From the NCBI GenBank assembly GCA_033063855.1, contig CP093829.1, positions 17,205,537-17,269,536 on the forward strand: a stretch of DNA of 64,000 bases, read 5' to 3'. The position numbers were made by a program, and so were the translations under genes. This stretch comes from Smittia aterrima. Lineage: Eukaryota; Arthropoda; Insecta; Diptera; Chironomidae. Shown here piece after piece: positions 24,401 through 33,850 of this stretch; positions within the stretch are counted from its first letter, which is position 1, and each line of letters starts with the position of its first letter. Under the pieces are notes generated by a model, which saw nothing but the letters and a program-made list of their open reading frames with translations, had not been told where the DNA came from and made no database searches.

Positions 24401-25156
24401 GCTGCAAATAAATCTCCCAAGTGACAATAGAGCTGTGAACGGTAAATTTTGTAATCCATTCGCTTTCGCCAGTAAGCGATTATTAAAATGTAATTCCAAT
24501 GAATGCATACCGGAATATTCAGCGAGTGAAGAGAGCAGGAACGTTAGAAGTTTTCAACTAATCACGCTGCCAGATGGAAAGATGAGAGAAATCGACATGA
24601 AAGTAAGTTGAGCTTAAGGTTATTTCGTTTGTGATACTTAAACTTTATTCGGCAGGTGATTGAGCCTTACAAACGCATCCTGTCTCATGGAGGATATTTG
24701 AAAGCTGGCGGCCACAACGCAATCGTTGTCTTTAGCGCTTGTCATTTGCCTGATCGATCACGCAAAGACTATAACTATGTGATGAACAACTTATTTTATT
24801 ACGTCGTGAAGACACTCGAACAGTTAGTTACTGAAGATTACGTTCTGGTTTATCTGCACGGTGCCTCGAATCGAAAGAATTCGCCTCCGTTTCCATGGCT
24901 TAAGAAGTGTTATCAAATGCTTGACCGTCGCCTTAGAAAATCGTTAAAGAGCTGCTACATCGTCCACCCCACTTTCTGGTTAAAATCTTTAATCTGGATG
25001 ACAAGACCGTTCATCAGCGCAAAGTTCTGGAGAAAAATGGTCTACGTTCCAACGCTGGAAGAGCTTTACACGCTTGTTCCCCTTGAGCGTAACTCAATTC
25101 CTGATAAAGTCTTAAGTTTCAATGCAAGACATTCATCGTCGATGCAGGCTTCCTAG
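21412..25156 (+). CDS. BNIP2/caytaxin-type protein with CRAL-TRIO (BCH) domain
   Basis: Three exons join in phase 0: 21412-21915, 24129-24602 and 24656-25156, giving 492 residues. The N-terminal two thirds are acidic, Ser/Asn/His-rich and probably disordered. The C-terminus (about residue 315 on) is the BCH/CRAL-TRIO_2 domain of the BNIP2, BNIPL, caytaxin and prune-2 group: IDMKVIEPYKRILSHGGY, NAIVVFSACHLPDRS, VLVYLHGAS, WLKKCYQMLDRRLRKSLKS, IVHPTFWLKSLIWMTRPFIS and VPTLEELYTLVPLE are all diagnostic. Family members scaffold small-GTPase regulators and kinesin light chain at membranes. The codons just upstream of 21412 contain no in-frame ATG, so that ATG is used. The second exon (DLDDFLSGSEPD...) continues the frame exactly after REPSP. 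Intron 1 (2.2 kb) holds the entire katanin gene on the same strand. An alternative first exon for the BCH part cannot be excluded. Confidence 0.85.
22262..23925 (+). CDS. kat-60: Katanin p60 catalytic subunit (microtubule-severing AAA ATPase)
   Basis: Two exons (22262-23296, 23356-23925) give 534 residues. Residues 1-75 form the helical MIT-like domain that binds katanin p80 and microtubules (LAREMAMSGNYDSSGIYYE). A low-complexity Asn/His/Gln/Lys linker follows. The AAA domain begins near NPNIHWDDIADLHEAKRLL, with Walker A GPPGTGKT, pore-loop region SKYRGESEKLVRLLFEMAR, Walker B TIFIDEIDSL, sensor LAATNFPW and arginine fingers in EALRRRLEKRIYIPLP. The end has the Vps4-type C-terminal helix (ARYEKWMAEFGSS). 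The enzyme is a hexamer that severs microtubules using ATP. All catalytic motifs are intact. It sits wholly within intron 1 of the BNIP2-like gene, same strand, with its own AATAAA at 24032. Confidence 0.95.
24032..24037 (+). promoter_or_regulatory. Polyadenylation signal AATAAA for katanin
   Basis: AATAAA lies about 110 nt after the katanin stop codon and about 90 nt before the next exon of the host BNIP2-like gene. To produce the host mRNA, polymerase must read past this signal. The hexamer is seen; its use is inferred. Confidence 0.5.
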
Positions 25157-26137
25157 GGTCGGGCGAATTCTGTTCGCTAAATCATCGTAACTAAGTGTCG
25201 AAGCTCATAAATCGTTGACTGTCTTGAAACTCATTTAATGGCTGAATGAGTTGCAAGTTTCGATTTTATGAAGGTGATCTCAAAGAATCTTTTCACCGAT
25301 TGTGAATAAGAAAAACAATAGAGGAACATATTTTGATGAAATTGTAGACAATATTTTGTAGAAGGAAATAATTTTTCGGGCACATTTTCTTAGTCGTGAA
25401 GCATTCGTAAGGAAATTTAATGCACATTTGATAGAAAAGTCCGTTTTGATGATCGTTTCGTCTTCTCAAAAAAAATCGTGAATTTAGTCTAATGCAACAC
25501 AAACATCGAAAGACCGAAAGGTTGAGCAAAACAGCCTGTTCGTCATTTAAAAGAATCTAAATTAGCTAAAATTTACCATCGAAATGTACAAAGGGCGTTC
25601 AATCAGTATTCATTCATTCCAATATCAACACAACAATCATTGATGATCATTTAAAGGATACAATGATACCTGAAGAGCAAAGATGAGAAAAAATATTTAC
25701 AGGAAATTTATTTTGAGATTTGTTATCAGTTCCCAAACAAACCGTCGTCATATCATGAATAGCAAGCAAATCGATAACAATCATTAACATAAGCTGGATA
25801 AAGAGAGAAAGAACTCTCGAGTGAATGTCTAAGAAGTGAAATGTGATTGCAATTTAATGTCATTTCTATTTTTCTTTCGTCCAAATTTGATCTCATTTCT
25901 CATTTGCTTCTTCCAAGCTCATTAAAAATAATTCTGTCAAATGTAAAATGCAATGTTTTGTATTGTTCAATAAATATTGTTATTAATTAGTTCTTGCGAT
26001 TCGTCATCTAAACACATGAAAAACTAATTTGGGAGGAAAATTTTACAAAGGATGCTTTTGGAGCTTTCAATGAAAAACTGATTTACGATCGTAATATTTT
26101 TATTTTAAATTTTATAATTTAAACATAGTAAAACGTA
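25157..26137. other. 3' flank of BNIP2-like gene and intergenic AT-rich DNA
   Basis: This holds the BNIP2-like 3' UTR on the left and the 3' end of the defensin-like gene on the right. An AATAAA on the plus strand near 25969 and a minus-strand AATAAA (TTTATT at 26099-26104, about 35 nt beyond the peptide's stop) are candidate polyadenylation signals. I see no other gene. Confidence 0.4.
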
Positions 26138-26401
26138 TTAGTACTGAACACAGCGGCAAGTCGTGTCACTGATGCATCCGAAGGAGAATGGTGGCCTGAA
26201 TCCATTATAGATGCAAACATTGTAACACCAGTCAAGAGTGCAGCCTGCTTTAGATTCATCCACGATGTCAGTCGTCTTCAGTCCTGAGTTGTCAGCTTGG
26301 TCATCTTCAGAAACCAAGAACATTGTTGGTTTATCTTGAATGGGATCAGCTGCGATGCAAACTGCGACGAGGAGAAGACATAAAGCGATCAAGAAACGCA
26401 T
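26138..26401 (-). CDS. Defensin-like secreted cysteine-rich peptide precursor
   Basis: A single exon of 87 residues. Residues 1-18 (MRFLIALCLLLVAVCIAA) are a signal peptide. Residues 19-53 are an acidic prosegment, and about 35 residues at the end carry six cysteines spaced C-x4-C-x3-C-x12-C-x5-C-x1-C. The CxxxC and CxC pair is the signature of the cysteine-stabilised alpha-beta fold of insect defensins. The mature part has two Asp and two Arg, so it is not cationic, which is unusual for an antimicrobial defensin, and no dibasic cleavage site precedes it. A TATA box lies about 95 nt upstream and AATAAA about 35 nt downstream. GATA motifs lie within 200 bp upstream. Host defence is the family expectation; a different secreted role is equally open. 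Confidence 0.7.
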   Translation of the reverse strand: MRFLIALCLLLVAVCIAADPIQDKPTMFLVSEDDQADNSGLKTTDIVDESKAGCTLDWCYNVCIYNGFRPPFSFGCISDTTCRCVQY

Positions 26402-26496
26402 TTTGAATTATTTTTTTAAACTTTTGATTAAACTTTAAGAATATTTCTTTTTGAACTCAGAAGTTTGTTTGATGAAGTTTCAACAAATTTGCAGAC

Positions 26497-26503
26497 ATTT
26501 ATA
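26497..26503 (-). promoter_or_regulatory. TATA box of the defensin-like gene
   Basis: On the minus strand the sequence is TATAAAT, with nearby upstream GATA-type motifs (TATCAG and TGATAA on the plus strand, about 26550-26565). Transcription would start about 30 nt downstream, leaving a 5' UTR of roughly 65 nt. The motif is seen; the start site is inferred. Confidence 0.55.
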
Positions 26504-27027
26504 CTGAAAAGTTCTTCCTCGCTTACCAATCGAACGATTTTATCAGTTTTGATAAAGAAATGTGGACAAAGCAACCGGAAATCTTGACACAGAAATTACA
26601 AAAACATTTTCTCAGAAGCTCTGCGATTATTTTATCAATCAGCTTTGATATCAGAGTTAAATCGAGTTCAATTGTGAATATTACACAAGAAAGAAATACG
26701 TCCGGTAACTTATGATAATGAAATAACTTTTATTCTTATATTCTCCTAAAGAGTGTTTTTCGCGCAAAAGGAATTAAATAGAGATTCTCCATTACCTAAT
26801 TGAATTGAATTGCTGTGAAGAGAGATCTCCTGGACATGGCTTACAGAAGTTGATGTTTCGAATGTTTAATCTAAAATAATTCTGGAAGTTGAAAGAATTT
26901 CAAATACAATGCAATGGAATTATTAAAAGCTATCTTCTTGTATAAATAGATTTCTGATAAACATCTTAATTAGTGAGAAATTCACCTCTTAAATTTTATT
27001 TTCAATTTACCGCCTAATTTGAAAAAA

Positions 27028-27035
27028 GGCGGGAT
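27028..27035 (+). promoter_or_regulatory. E2F-like site upstream of the PIP-degron gene
   Basis: AAAAAAGGCGGGATT contains GGCGGGAT, one base from the E2F consensus core GGCGGGAA, about 147 nt before the ATG at 27175. A second GC element (ACCGCC) lies about 20 nt upstream. E2F/DP drives genes at the G1/S boundary. The motif is seen; binding is inferred. Confidence 0.4.
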
Positions 27036-27174
27036 TGCCTTGAAAGCGTAGGAAGACTGTAAAGGTATTTCACCAGTCGTAAAAAAAACATTTTAAGATC
27101 GTTTTCTCTATGTAGTTCTCTATTTAGTTTTGTAACTTATAAACTATCAATTGTTGTAGCTGTAGACAATCATA

Positions 27175-28252
27175 ATGGAACACATTAAGGAGTATCTTGA
27201 GATAAAGAAAGGATACGAAGATGAAGGATACAAATTTATTTATCTGTTCGAAATATATTACTTGAAGGAGCTGAATGATCGATACGGAAAGCGGCTGGAG
27301 AAATTGGAAGATAAGCTGGACAAACCCGAAATTGATCCAGGGAAGATGAACAACTTCCTTATGGTTGCTCACGTGAAAAAGAATTTTTCCGAAAATCTGA
27401 AAGGATTGAAGTTTATCCATACGGCAACCGCAGAAGGATTCAGTAAAGAAAAATTTGGATTTATTGGTTTGACAAGCAATAAGGAGAAACCACGAGAAAC
27501 CAAGGGACGCTTTATTGAAGCTTTCAAGAAAATCATTACTAACGAAAACATGGTTCCAGGTGAGAAAACTTGCAAAAACTTCTTTAGCTGATTTATTGAA
27601 ATATAATTAAACTGTTATTTCAGATAAGAGTGTTATCTTGCTGAACATGGATTGGTCTCATTTGTCATCAGCTGCAAGTCCAGCTACGAAAACTGATGAG
27701 AATAAAGGAATGAAGATTCGTGACAAGCTTTCCAAAGTAGGTTCTTATAAAACATTGACTTAATAGGTGATAGTCAAATAGGTCAAGGTTTTATCTAACA
27801 TTTTATTTTATCAGGTGAAAGGACAAAAAGTACTTACCGATTTCTTTTCTTCTGCTAAGTCATCAAAAACTCCTTACAAGAAAGATTCTACTGCTAAAGA
27901 GACATTACCGCAATGTCAGGAGACAATGCCAGAACCTAATTACAAGGTTGACGTGATTTTGAAAGATCTCCGAGGTGATAAAGTTAAACTCTTGTGGCTT
28001 CCAAAACAACATTACGATCTTGATCCAGCACAGTATGTTTCTGTTATACTGCTCAATCAAATCGCTTACGAGACTGAAGGTTCAGAAGTCGTGGATATCG
28101 CCGACTGTACCGAAATAATCAATCGACTACCAAATGAAATTTGGAAAATTGCTGTCGATGAAGTTAAGAAATGTGAAGACTACTATCGCTGCAATCCCAA
28201 TATTTCATCAATCAAAACAGACGTCGACAATGAAACTGATGAAGACGTTTAA
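27175..28252 (+). CDS. Orphan protein with a PCNA-binding box and PIP-degron
   Basis: Three exons (27175-27559, 27624-27736, 27815-28252) join in phase to give 311 residues. I recognise no domain. Residues 1-128 look helical and charged; 205-300 look like a second folded part. Exon 3 opens with Q170-K-V-L173-T174-D175-F176-F177, a canonical PCNA-interacting (PIP) box. It also has the two extra features of a PIP-degron: Thr-Asp at box positions 5-6 and a basic residue four places after the last aromatic (SSAK, Lys181). Known proteins with this set (Cdt1, p21/Dacapo, Set8, Drosophila E2f1) are destroyed by CRL4-Cdt2 on chromatin-bound PCNA in S phase. An E2F-like site lies upstream. I infer a cell-cycle or DNA-repair role; the molecular activity is unknown. 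The start is the first ATG. Confidence 0.75.
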
Positions 28253-28470
28253 TTTCAAACTTTACGAACTAGTATAAGACTTTATGTTAAAATTATTTTT
28301 GAGAGAATAAATCTATTTACTGGTAAAAAGAAAACATTCTTGCATCACTGAAAAGCAAAACACTCTGATCAATCGATCTCCAAAATAAAAACACAGACGT
28401 TAGCTTCCACTTCTTGTATTTCTTACATAAAAGATGAATGTTCACACATCTTCAGATGATCGTTGGAAAG

Positions 28471-28941
28471 TTACTCGAGAACAAGAATAGCAGCTTCCTT
28501 CTTTGCGGCAGCTCTTACTGATGAGACGATTTGAGAAGCAATACGATCCAAATCACGTTGTCCTTGGGCGGAGAGCTTGCGTCCACCGTCTGGGTGTTTC
28601 TCGACAAGCTTGATGTGTTCAAGAGCTTGAACTGCACGGCGTGAAACAGCTCCATCAGCGCGGCAGAAGTGAGACGGGCAACTTCCGTTGCGTTGACGTG
28701 ATCCGTAGATTTTCTTAACACCACCGACTCCAATTGGGCCGCGGTGATACATGCGTCTCAAGATTGATGCGCAACGAATATAGAACCAGTCGTTGTTGCT
28801 TGGGCCAAGTTCCTTTGATTTTGAGGTCTTGACAATGTCCATGTTGTCGGGAACCTTCAACTTTCCGGATTTCTTCAGGAATTGTGCGACTCCTGTGACG
28901 ATTTTGTCTTGGTCGACATCTTTCACGGTTGTACCGGGCAT
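28471..28941 (-). CDS. RpS19: 40S ribosomal protein S19 (eS19)
   Basis: The coding sequence is uninterrupted and gives 156 residues, the usual length for insect eS19. Recognisable blocks are MPGTTVKDVDQDKIV, ALFLKKSGKLKVP-type helix, NDWFYIRCASILRRMYHRGP, GVKKIYGSRQRNG, GAVSRRAVQALEHIKLVEK and GGRKLSAQGQRDLDRIA. The protein belongs to the head of the small subunit and is needed for 18S rRNA maturation. A splice acceptor (TTTTAG/GTGAAAATC, exon from 28957) lies just before the ATG, so at least one non-coding 5' exon exists; a candidate is at 29367-29405. The gene is convergent with the PIP-degron gene, with 218 bp between the stops. Confidence 0.97.
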   Translation of the reverse strand: MPGTTVKDVDQDKIVTGVAQFLKKSGKLKVPDNMDIVKTSKSKELGPSNNDWFYIRCASILRRMYHRGPIGVGGVKKIYGSRQRNGSCPSHFCRADGAVSRRAVQALEHIKLVEKHPDGGRKLSAQGQRDLDRIASQIVSSVRAAAKKEAAILVLE

Positions 28942-29366
28942 GATGATTGATTTTCACCTAAAATAGAGAAGAGAGATCATTAGTAATTCAGCTAATTATT
29001 CAAAAAAGAAATTCGAGTTAAACATCTCAACATAACCTCGGCCGCAAAATGAAAACAAAAATTTGTGAAACTGCAAACCAACTTTGAATAATCGCAGCCG
29101 GTTGATTGCTAATTAGGTTTGATCTTAATGTTATTATTTTATTTGCTGGAAAATCTATTTTCGCTCGGATAATTTCTAAAAGCGATTTGTGAAAACAAAA
29201 AAAATATTTCACTCGAACAAAAATTTAAATTTCTAAGTTTCACGCAAATTTTGGTCGCGAATTTCACTTGCTCGATGATTGTTGATATCAACTTCAAATT
29301 ATCCACTTTCTTTTGTTATATTTAGGGATGTTTTTACATAGTTTTAATCTAAAAATTGGCTCTTAC

Positions 29367-29405
29367 ACGTTTGTTTGGGTGAAAAACTTTCGGGAAAAGA
29401 AGGAG
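29367..29405 (-). other. RpS19: Candidate non-coding TOP-type 5' exon of RpS19
   Basis: Read on the minus strand, CTTCTTTTCCCG starts a pyrimidine tract like the 5'-terminal oligopyrimidine element of ribosomal-protein mRNAs. About 35 nt later comes ACGT/GTAAGAG, a good donor. Splicing this to the acceptor at 28958 removes about 410 nt and places the ATG 16 nt into the next exon. The sites are seen; the transcription start is inferred. Confidence 0.4.
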
Positions 29406-29621
29406 ACACGCAACTTTTTCTCTAATGAGACTTACAACAGTTTTATTTGAATCAGCCGTTAAATGCTCTCAAACCTTTGAACGGTTCTAAGTATAATTTT
29501 TGGAAAACATAAAAGCGACACGAACCCTCTTACCACCCAAACTCATTTTACAGCAACGAAAATGAAATTCTCGTAACAATTTTAAATTCTTCAATAGTTT
29601 TCTATTTTATTCTGATTTTTC

Positions 29622-31292
29622 TTAAGGGAACAAAAAAATCGGCTTCGCTTGATTTAATAAGAACATTGCAATGCATTTCTGTAACAAACTCAACTCGAGA
29701 CATGGAAAACTTTGACGATTTTTCTCGATAGTATCGCAGCAATCTCTGAACTTTTTGTAAGCTTGATTTTGCTTGAGTGTGAGAATTTCGTCCTCGACTT
29801 TCTTTGCGAATTTTAGAGTTTTGAGATCTTTGTAGGTGAGAGTAGGTGGATGAGGATAATTTTGAACGCAAGCTTCACAGTCGCACTTGAAATTAAATTC
29901 TTTGAGCAATCTCGCTTGTCTCTCTGCTTTCGGTGAGTGAAAGTTTTCTCTGAAAAAAAAAAATATTTATAAATGATTCTTAATAAAAGAACTCTCAACT
30001 AACTTGTAACAGTCAAACAATTGAGTTCCTTTGTCGATAGGACGACAAGCAATCAGCACAACTTTCCCTTCGTTATAGATCCGAACGACATTTGGCGCAC
30101 ACGAATGATTTATCAGCGAACAGAATGGAAACCATCCACTGCCGATTGACTTTTGCAATGTTTGAAAGATTAAAGTTGAATCTTTTTGTTGAATCTTTTG
30201 ATCCTCAGCTTGTCGTAAGGTCCCACCAAAGATTCCGTGAAAGTAAAGATCGTTTGTCTGGCATTGTCGCTGAATAAAGTTTCTGATAAACTTTTCATGA
30301 GTTTTCCATTCTTCCTTTAACAACGGATGAGAGCTCAAGATTTCTGAATGAACTTGAAGTGAAAATGTCTTTGAGCTTCTGCTCAATGAGTTCAGACATT
30401 TTAAAAAGTTTTCAGTTCGACGTTCAACAGAGAAATCAAAATCAAAAACAGTCGCACTTGAGTTTTCATTAATTTCAATAAAATTCTCTAATTTATCGAT
30501 TGATCCATCAAATGCTGACATCGCAACGAAAAAAAGTCTGATAGCAATATTAACACTTCCTGACTTCAGCAATGAACTCATCACCGGACATTCCAATCGA
30601 TGAAACAATTCGAAGCATTTTCCTTTGCACTCCAAAGAACAAAACATGACTGAAAAATTAAATCAAATTTGATTATCATTTCAATTAAAATTTCAAGCGA
30701 TTTCACCTTCACAACAAAATTCACAAGGAATTAAATCGAGTTGATTATCAATCAAACAGAAAGAACATCGTTGAAATTTGTTTGTTCGATCAACATCGAC
30801 GAATTGAGATTCTGACAAAAGAACGCTGCAGAAAGGGCTTTCAATCGCGAGAATGTCTCCAACTTTAATACTTTTGTTCGTAATAATGTGTTTTCCGTAT
30901 TTCTCGTTAACTCGCAGCTCGAGACACTCAGCAGCAAAGGGCAGTTTCTTATTTGGTTTGTGCGTGAGTTTGAAAAACGATGATTCGACACACTTCGTCT
31001 GTTGCGTCATCAGTGAGTGACATTTCTCCTTGCGCTTCTCGAGAATTTCGAAATTTTCTAAAGGATAACGATTCGACTTGGCCAGTTCGATGTTGCGCAA
31101 GCATTTGTTGAAAAGTTTCAACTCAAAGAAAACAGCAGATCGATTAGCGTAGGCCATGCCGAGATTCTCACTTTCATTCGGTGCATGACACAAACTCTCA
31201 TTGTATTTCACTAATGCATCAAAGAATTTTCTTGAACTATAAAATTTATTTCCTTCAGTCCGGAGAGAAGCAGAAAGTTGGTCCGACTTCAT
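29622..31292 (-). CDS. TPR-MYND-SET protein, SMYD4/SmydA-like
   Basis: Three exons (31292-30707, 30649-30004, 29949-29622) join in phase to give 519 residues. Residues about 5-100 form TPR-like helices (EGNKFYSSRKFFDALVKYNE, GMAYANRSAVFFELKLFNKC). Then come the first part of a SET domain (ELRVNEKYGKHIITNKSIKV, DILAIE), a MYND zinc finger (CSFC...CEFCC...MFCSLEC...FHRLEC), the SET core with SLINHSCAPNVVR and a Tyr-containing C-terminal strand (GTQLFDCYKENF), and a post-SET Cys cluster (CDCEAC). The N-terminal TPR plus split SET layout is that of SMYD4-type lysine methyltransferases and the arthropod SmydA group. The zinc ligands and NHSC motif are present, so activity is plausible, but the substrate is unknown. 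Minus-strand neighbours on both sides are unrelated. Confidence 0.85.
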
Positions 31293-31567
31293 CGCGCCAC
31301 TTATCGAAACTAATATGCGTGCGATGATGATCTGGATAACAAAATTGTATGCTCGTTAAATGAGGAGAAGAAAACGCGGAACTAAAATTAGCGTTCGAGC
31401 CGAAAGAATCTTCATTGATTATTTTTAGACTGAAAAGCACGAGACTCACAGACGTTACCCGCATTTGTTGTGCAATCACTGAATTCTATGTCACAATCCG
31501 TGCAAAATTGCAGAAAATAATTTCAAATAAATTTTATTTCACTTAAGATTTATGACCAACAAGAATT

Positions 31568-33475
31568 TCAATTAAATATTTCCTCGATATCTGAAATCTC
31601 ATCTAACTCTCCTAAAAGTTCATTTATTCTCCTCGTCGTCTCTTCTCTCATCGTCTCGTTCACTGACTTCGAGCTGTCGTCTTCATCGGCATTTCTTCGC
31701 GGTTCTCGTTTCTTCGATCTTGACACGTTTGGTTGAATTATGATTTTCGTGGTGGCGGCTTCATGTTTGCACCGTTTCTGCGAGCGAATGACGTGTTCAT
31801 GCAAGTAGTTTGTAAATTTGTTTATTGTCTAAGGAATTACAAACAAAAGCTGAGAATCTCGTGACTTCAAATGGTTTACCGATAAATTTGCCACCAGTCG
31901 AAAAACCAAATTTATATTCCCGAAGACACTAAAAGCAAATCAAAAAGTGATTCTTCTACCTGAGACTGACTCTGCATTGAACGACGCAGCTCTCGAATGA
32001 TTTTCTCACGAAACTTTACTTTCAGCTCAAGCTGCTCAACACGCTCCTCGAATTGTCTACACTTTGCACGCAAGCAGATTGTGTGATCATGCAAATCAGC
32101 AATCTCTAGAATGAGAGCCATCTGGTCACTCAAGTCTTGCTGTGTGCACAAGGATTCCGATGGAGAAAAAGAGAAACTGAATTATTGTAGTTCAAACAAA
32201 ATTTAATTTAACTCTAATGACTTAGCGAACAAATCGGGAAATTTTTGATATCTTTGAACTGGATTCAGAGACTGGCAGTGACGAGGCGCTACTGACCTTG
32301 AACATCTCTCGATTACGCTTTTCATTCGCTTTTTCCATTTTCACTTTGTATTCCGCGATCTTTGATTCGTGAATTTTCTAAAGATTAATGACAAATAAGA
32401 GATTGGAGATTAAAGAAAACAAAGGAAGACTCACAGATCGTTCGTTACAGTAATTTTGAAAATCTTGGGTCTCTCCAGTGTCGCCTTCTGAATAGTTATT
32501 CAGCATTCTGTTGAAGCTTTCCGTTCTCTCCTTTTCAACCTTCTTCCATTCACTTTTAAGCGATTTCGCTTCTTCCTTAAGATTTTTGTTCTCAGCTTCG
32601 TTTTCGATCTTGAGAGCTTTCAACTCATCGTTCTCAGCACGAAGTTTATTGATTTCGTTATTCAAATTCATGATTTTCTCTTCAAAATCCTCGATTTCTT
32701 TTATATGATTTAACGACGAAGCTGTTGTTGAGGTTATTGACAAATCACTACAAATATTTGACACTTTGGAAAATATTTTTTAAAAAAATTTACTCTGCAC
32801 TTACGTCACGGGTTCAGCGATTTTAATCGACGCAAAGTGTTCAATTGTTTTCTTATCCTCAAGTGATTGATGCTGAAGATGCTCGATATCGTCCAATAAG
32901 TTGTCGATTCGCTTATCGTAGACTAAAGTCATTTGTTTCCAGTCGCGCTCGCAGTACTCAATGCAATTCCGTAGCAATTCACTGAGATCTTGAACGTATC
33001 GCTCATAAACGTGAAGCTGTGAGAGAAGAGAAAATGTGCGAGCAAATATTAGAAAAGATAATTAAATAGTCTTATCTATGACTAGGTGAGGCAAACAAAA
33101 ACAAATCGCGTGCTTCGCTACTAAGCAATAAAATGACACGAAAAGGCTTGAAAACAATTGTGGCATTGTTTTTTCATGGCTCACTAAGCTTCAGTTATAT
33201 TCGGATTCGTTAGAGCTGATTCAGAATCAACTGTTTCTTCCTCTGCTGCTGCTACCGCATAATCAATTGATTCTTTGAAATGCAACTCACCTTGCAACCG
33301 TTCGCTGTATCACACAATCTTTCTTGAAACGATTTTTGAAGAACGTTGATGGCTCTGTGTTAAGAAATAAGGTTTTGTTGCAGACAAAGGACTAAACTTT
33401 TATTAATGTTTACCGCTGAATTTCGCTGTCATCATGCTGAGCCATTGCTCGACCATCAGGAGCTTGTTGATTCAT
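31568..33475 (-). CDS. Coiled-coil protein, unknown function
   Basis: Seven short exons join in phase: 33475-33414, 33354-33291, 33016-32805, 32747-32435, 32377-32297, 32139-31960 and 31828-31568, giving 390 residues. All introns have GT/AG borders. Most of the chain is charged heptad-type helix: residues about 25-110 (FQERLCDTANGC, DLSELLRNCIEYCERDWKQM), 125-215 (EKIMNLNNEINKLRAENDEL and following) and 245-300 (CRQFEERVEQLELKVKFREK). The tail is basic (RSKKREPRRN) and then acidic (LLGELDEISDIEEIF). No motor, zinc or enzymatic motif is seen. Dimeric coiled coils of this type are common in cytoskeletal or centrosomal proteins, but I cannot name a family. For exon 4 the acceptor TTTGTAG at 32748 is needed to keep the frame. 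It is divergent from the KIX-only gene, with 375 bp between start codons. Confidence 0.7.
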
Positions 33476-33850
33476 TCCTCTTTGTCTCCTTGTAACTACT
33501 TGAAAATAAACAAACTCGAAAAGAAACTGTGACCGCCTTCACTAAATTCGCAAATGAAAATGAAGTTTTTTCCGCCTTCGCGACGACTGCGATTCGGGGA
33601 AAAAAGATTTGGAGAATAAAACGTCAGCGTCGGTTACTTTGTTATCTTGTTTATTGATCTGAATATTTTCAATTACGTTTTTAAATTTCCCGCTCGATAT
33701 TTATCAGAGATATCCAAATTTCTAGAACCGAACGCTTTGAATAAGAAAGAGAGAAGTAGATTGGAGCTTCTAGGTTTATTGATTTCGTTGTCAAATTATT
33801 TGTTTACATGAAATATTAAAATTTTCTTTATTTGACTTTTTTTGATCCTC

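Larger units (their letters stand above)
26402..27174. other. Divergent intergenic region between peptide and PIP-degron genes
   Basis: It contains the TATA box and GATA motifs of the minus-strand peptide on the left, and an E2F-like GGCGGGAT at 27028 near the start of the plus-strand gene on the right. I see no coding exon in between. Confidence 0.45.

Noticed and set aside
32760..32764. Acceptor TTCCAAAG for exon 4 of the coiled-coil gene
   Set aside because: Using it gives an immediate in-frame TAG; the acceptor TTTGTAG at 32748 keeps the frame.
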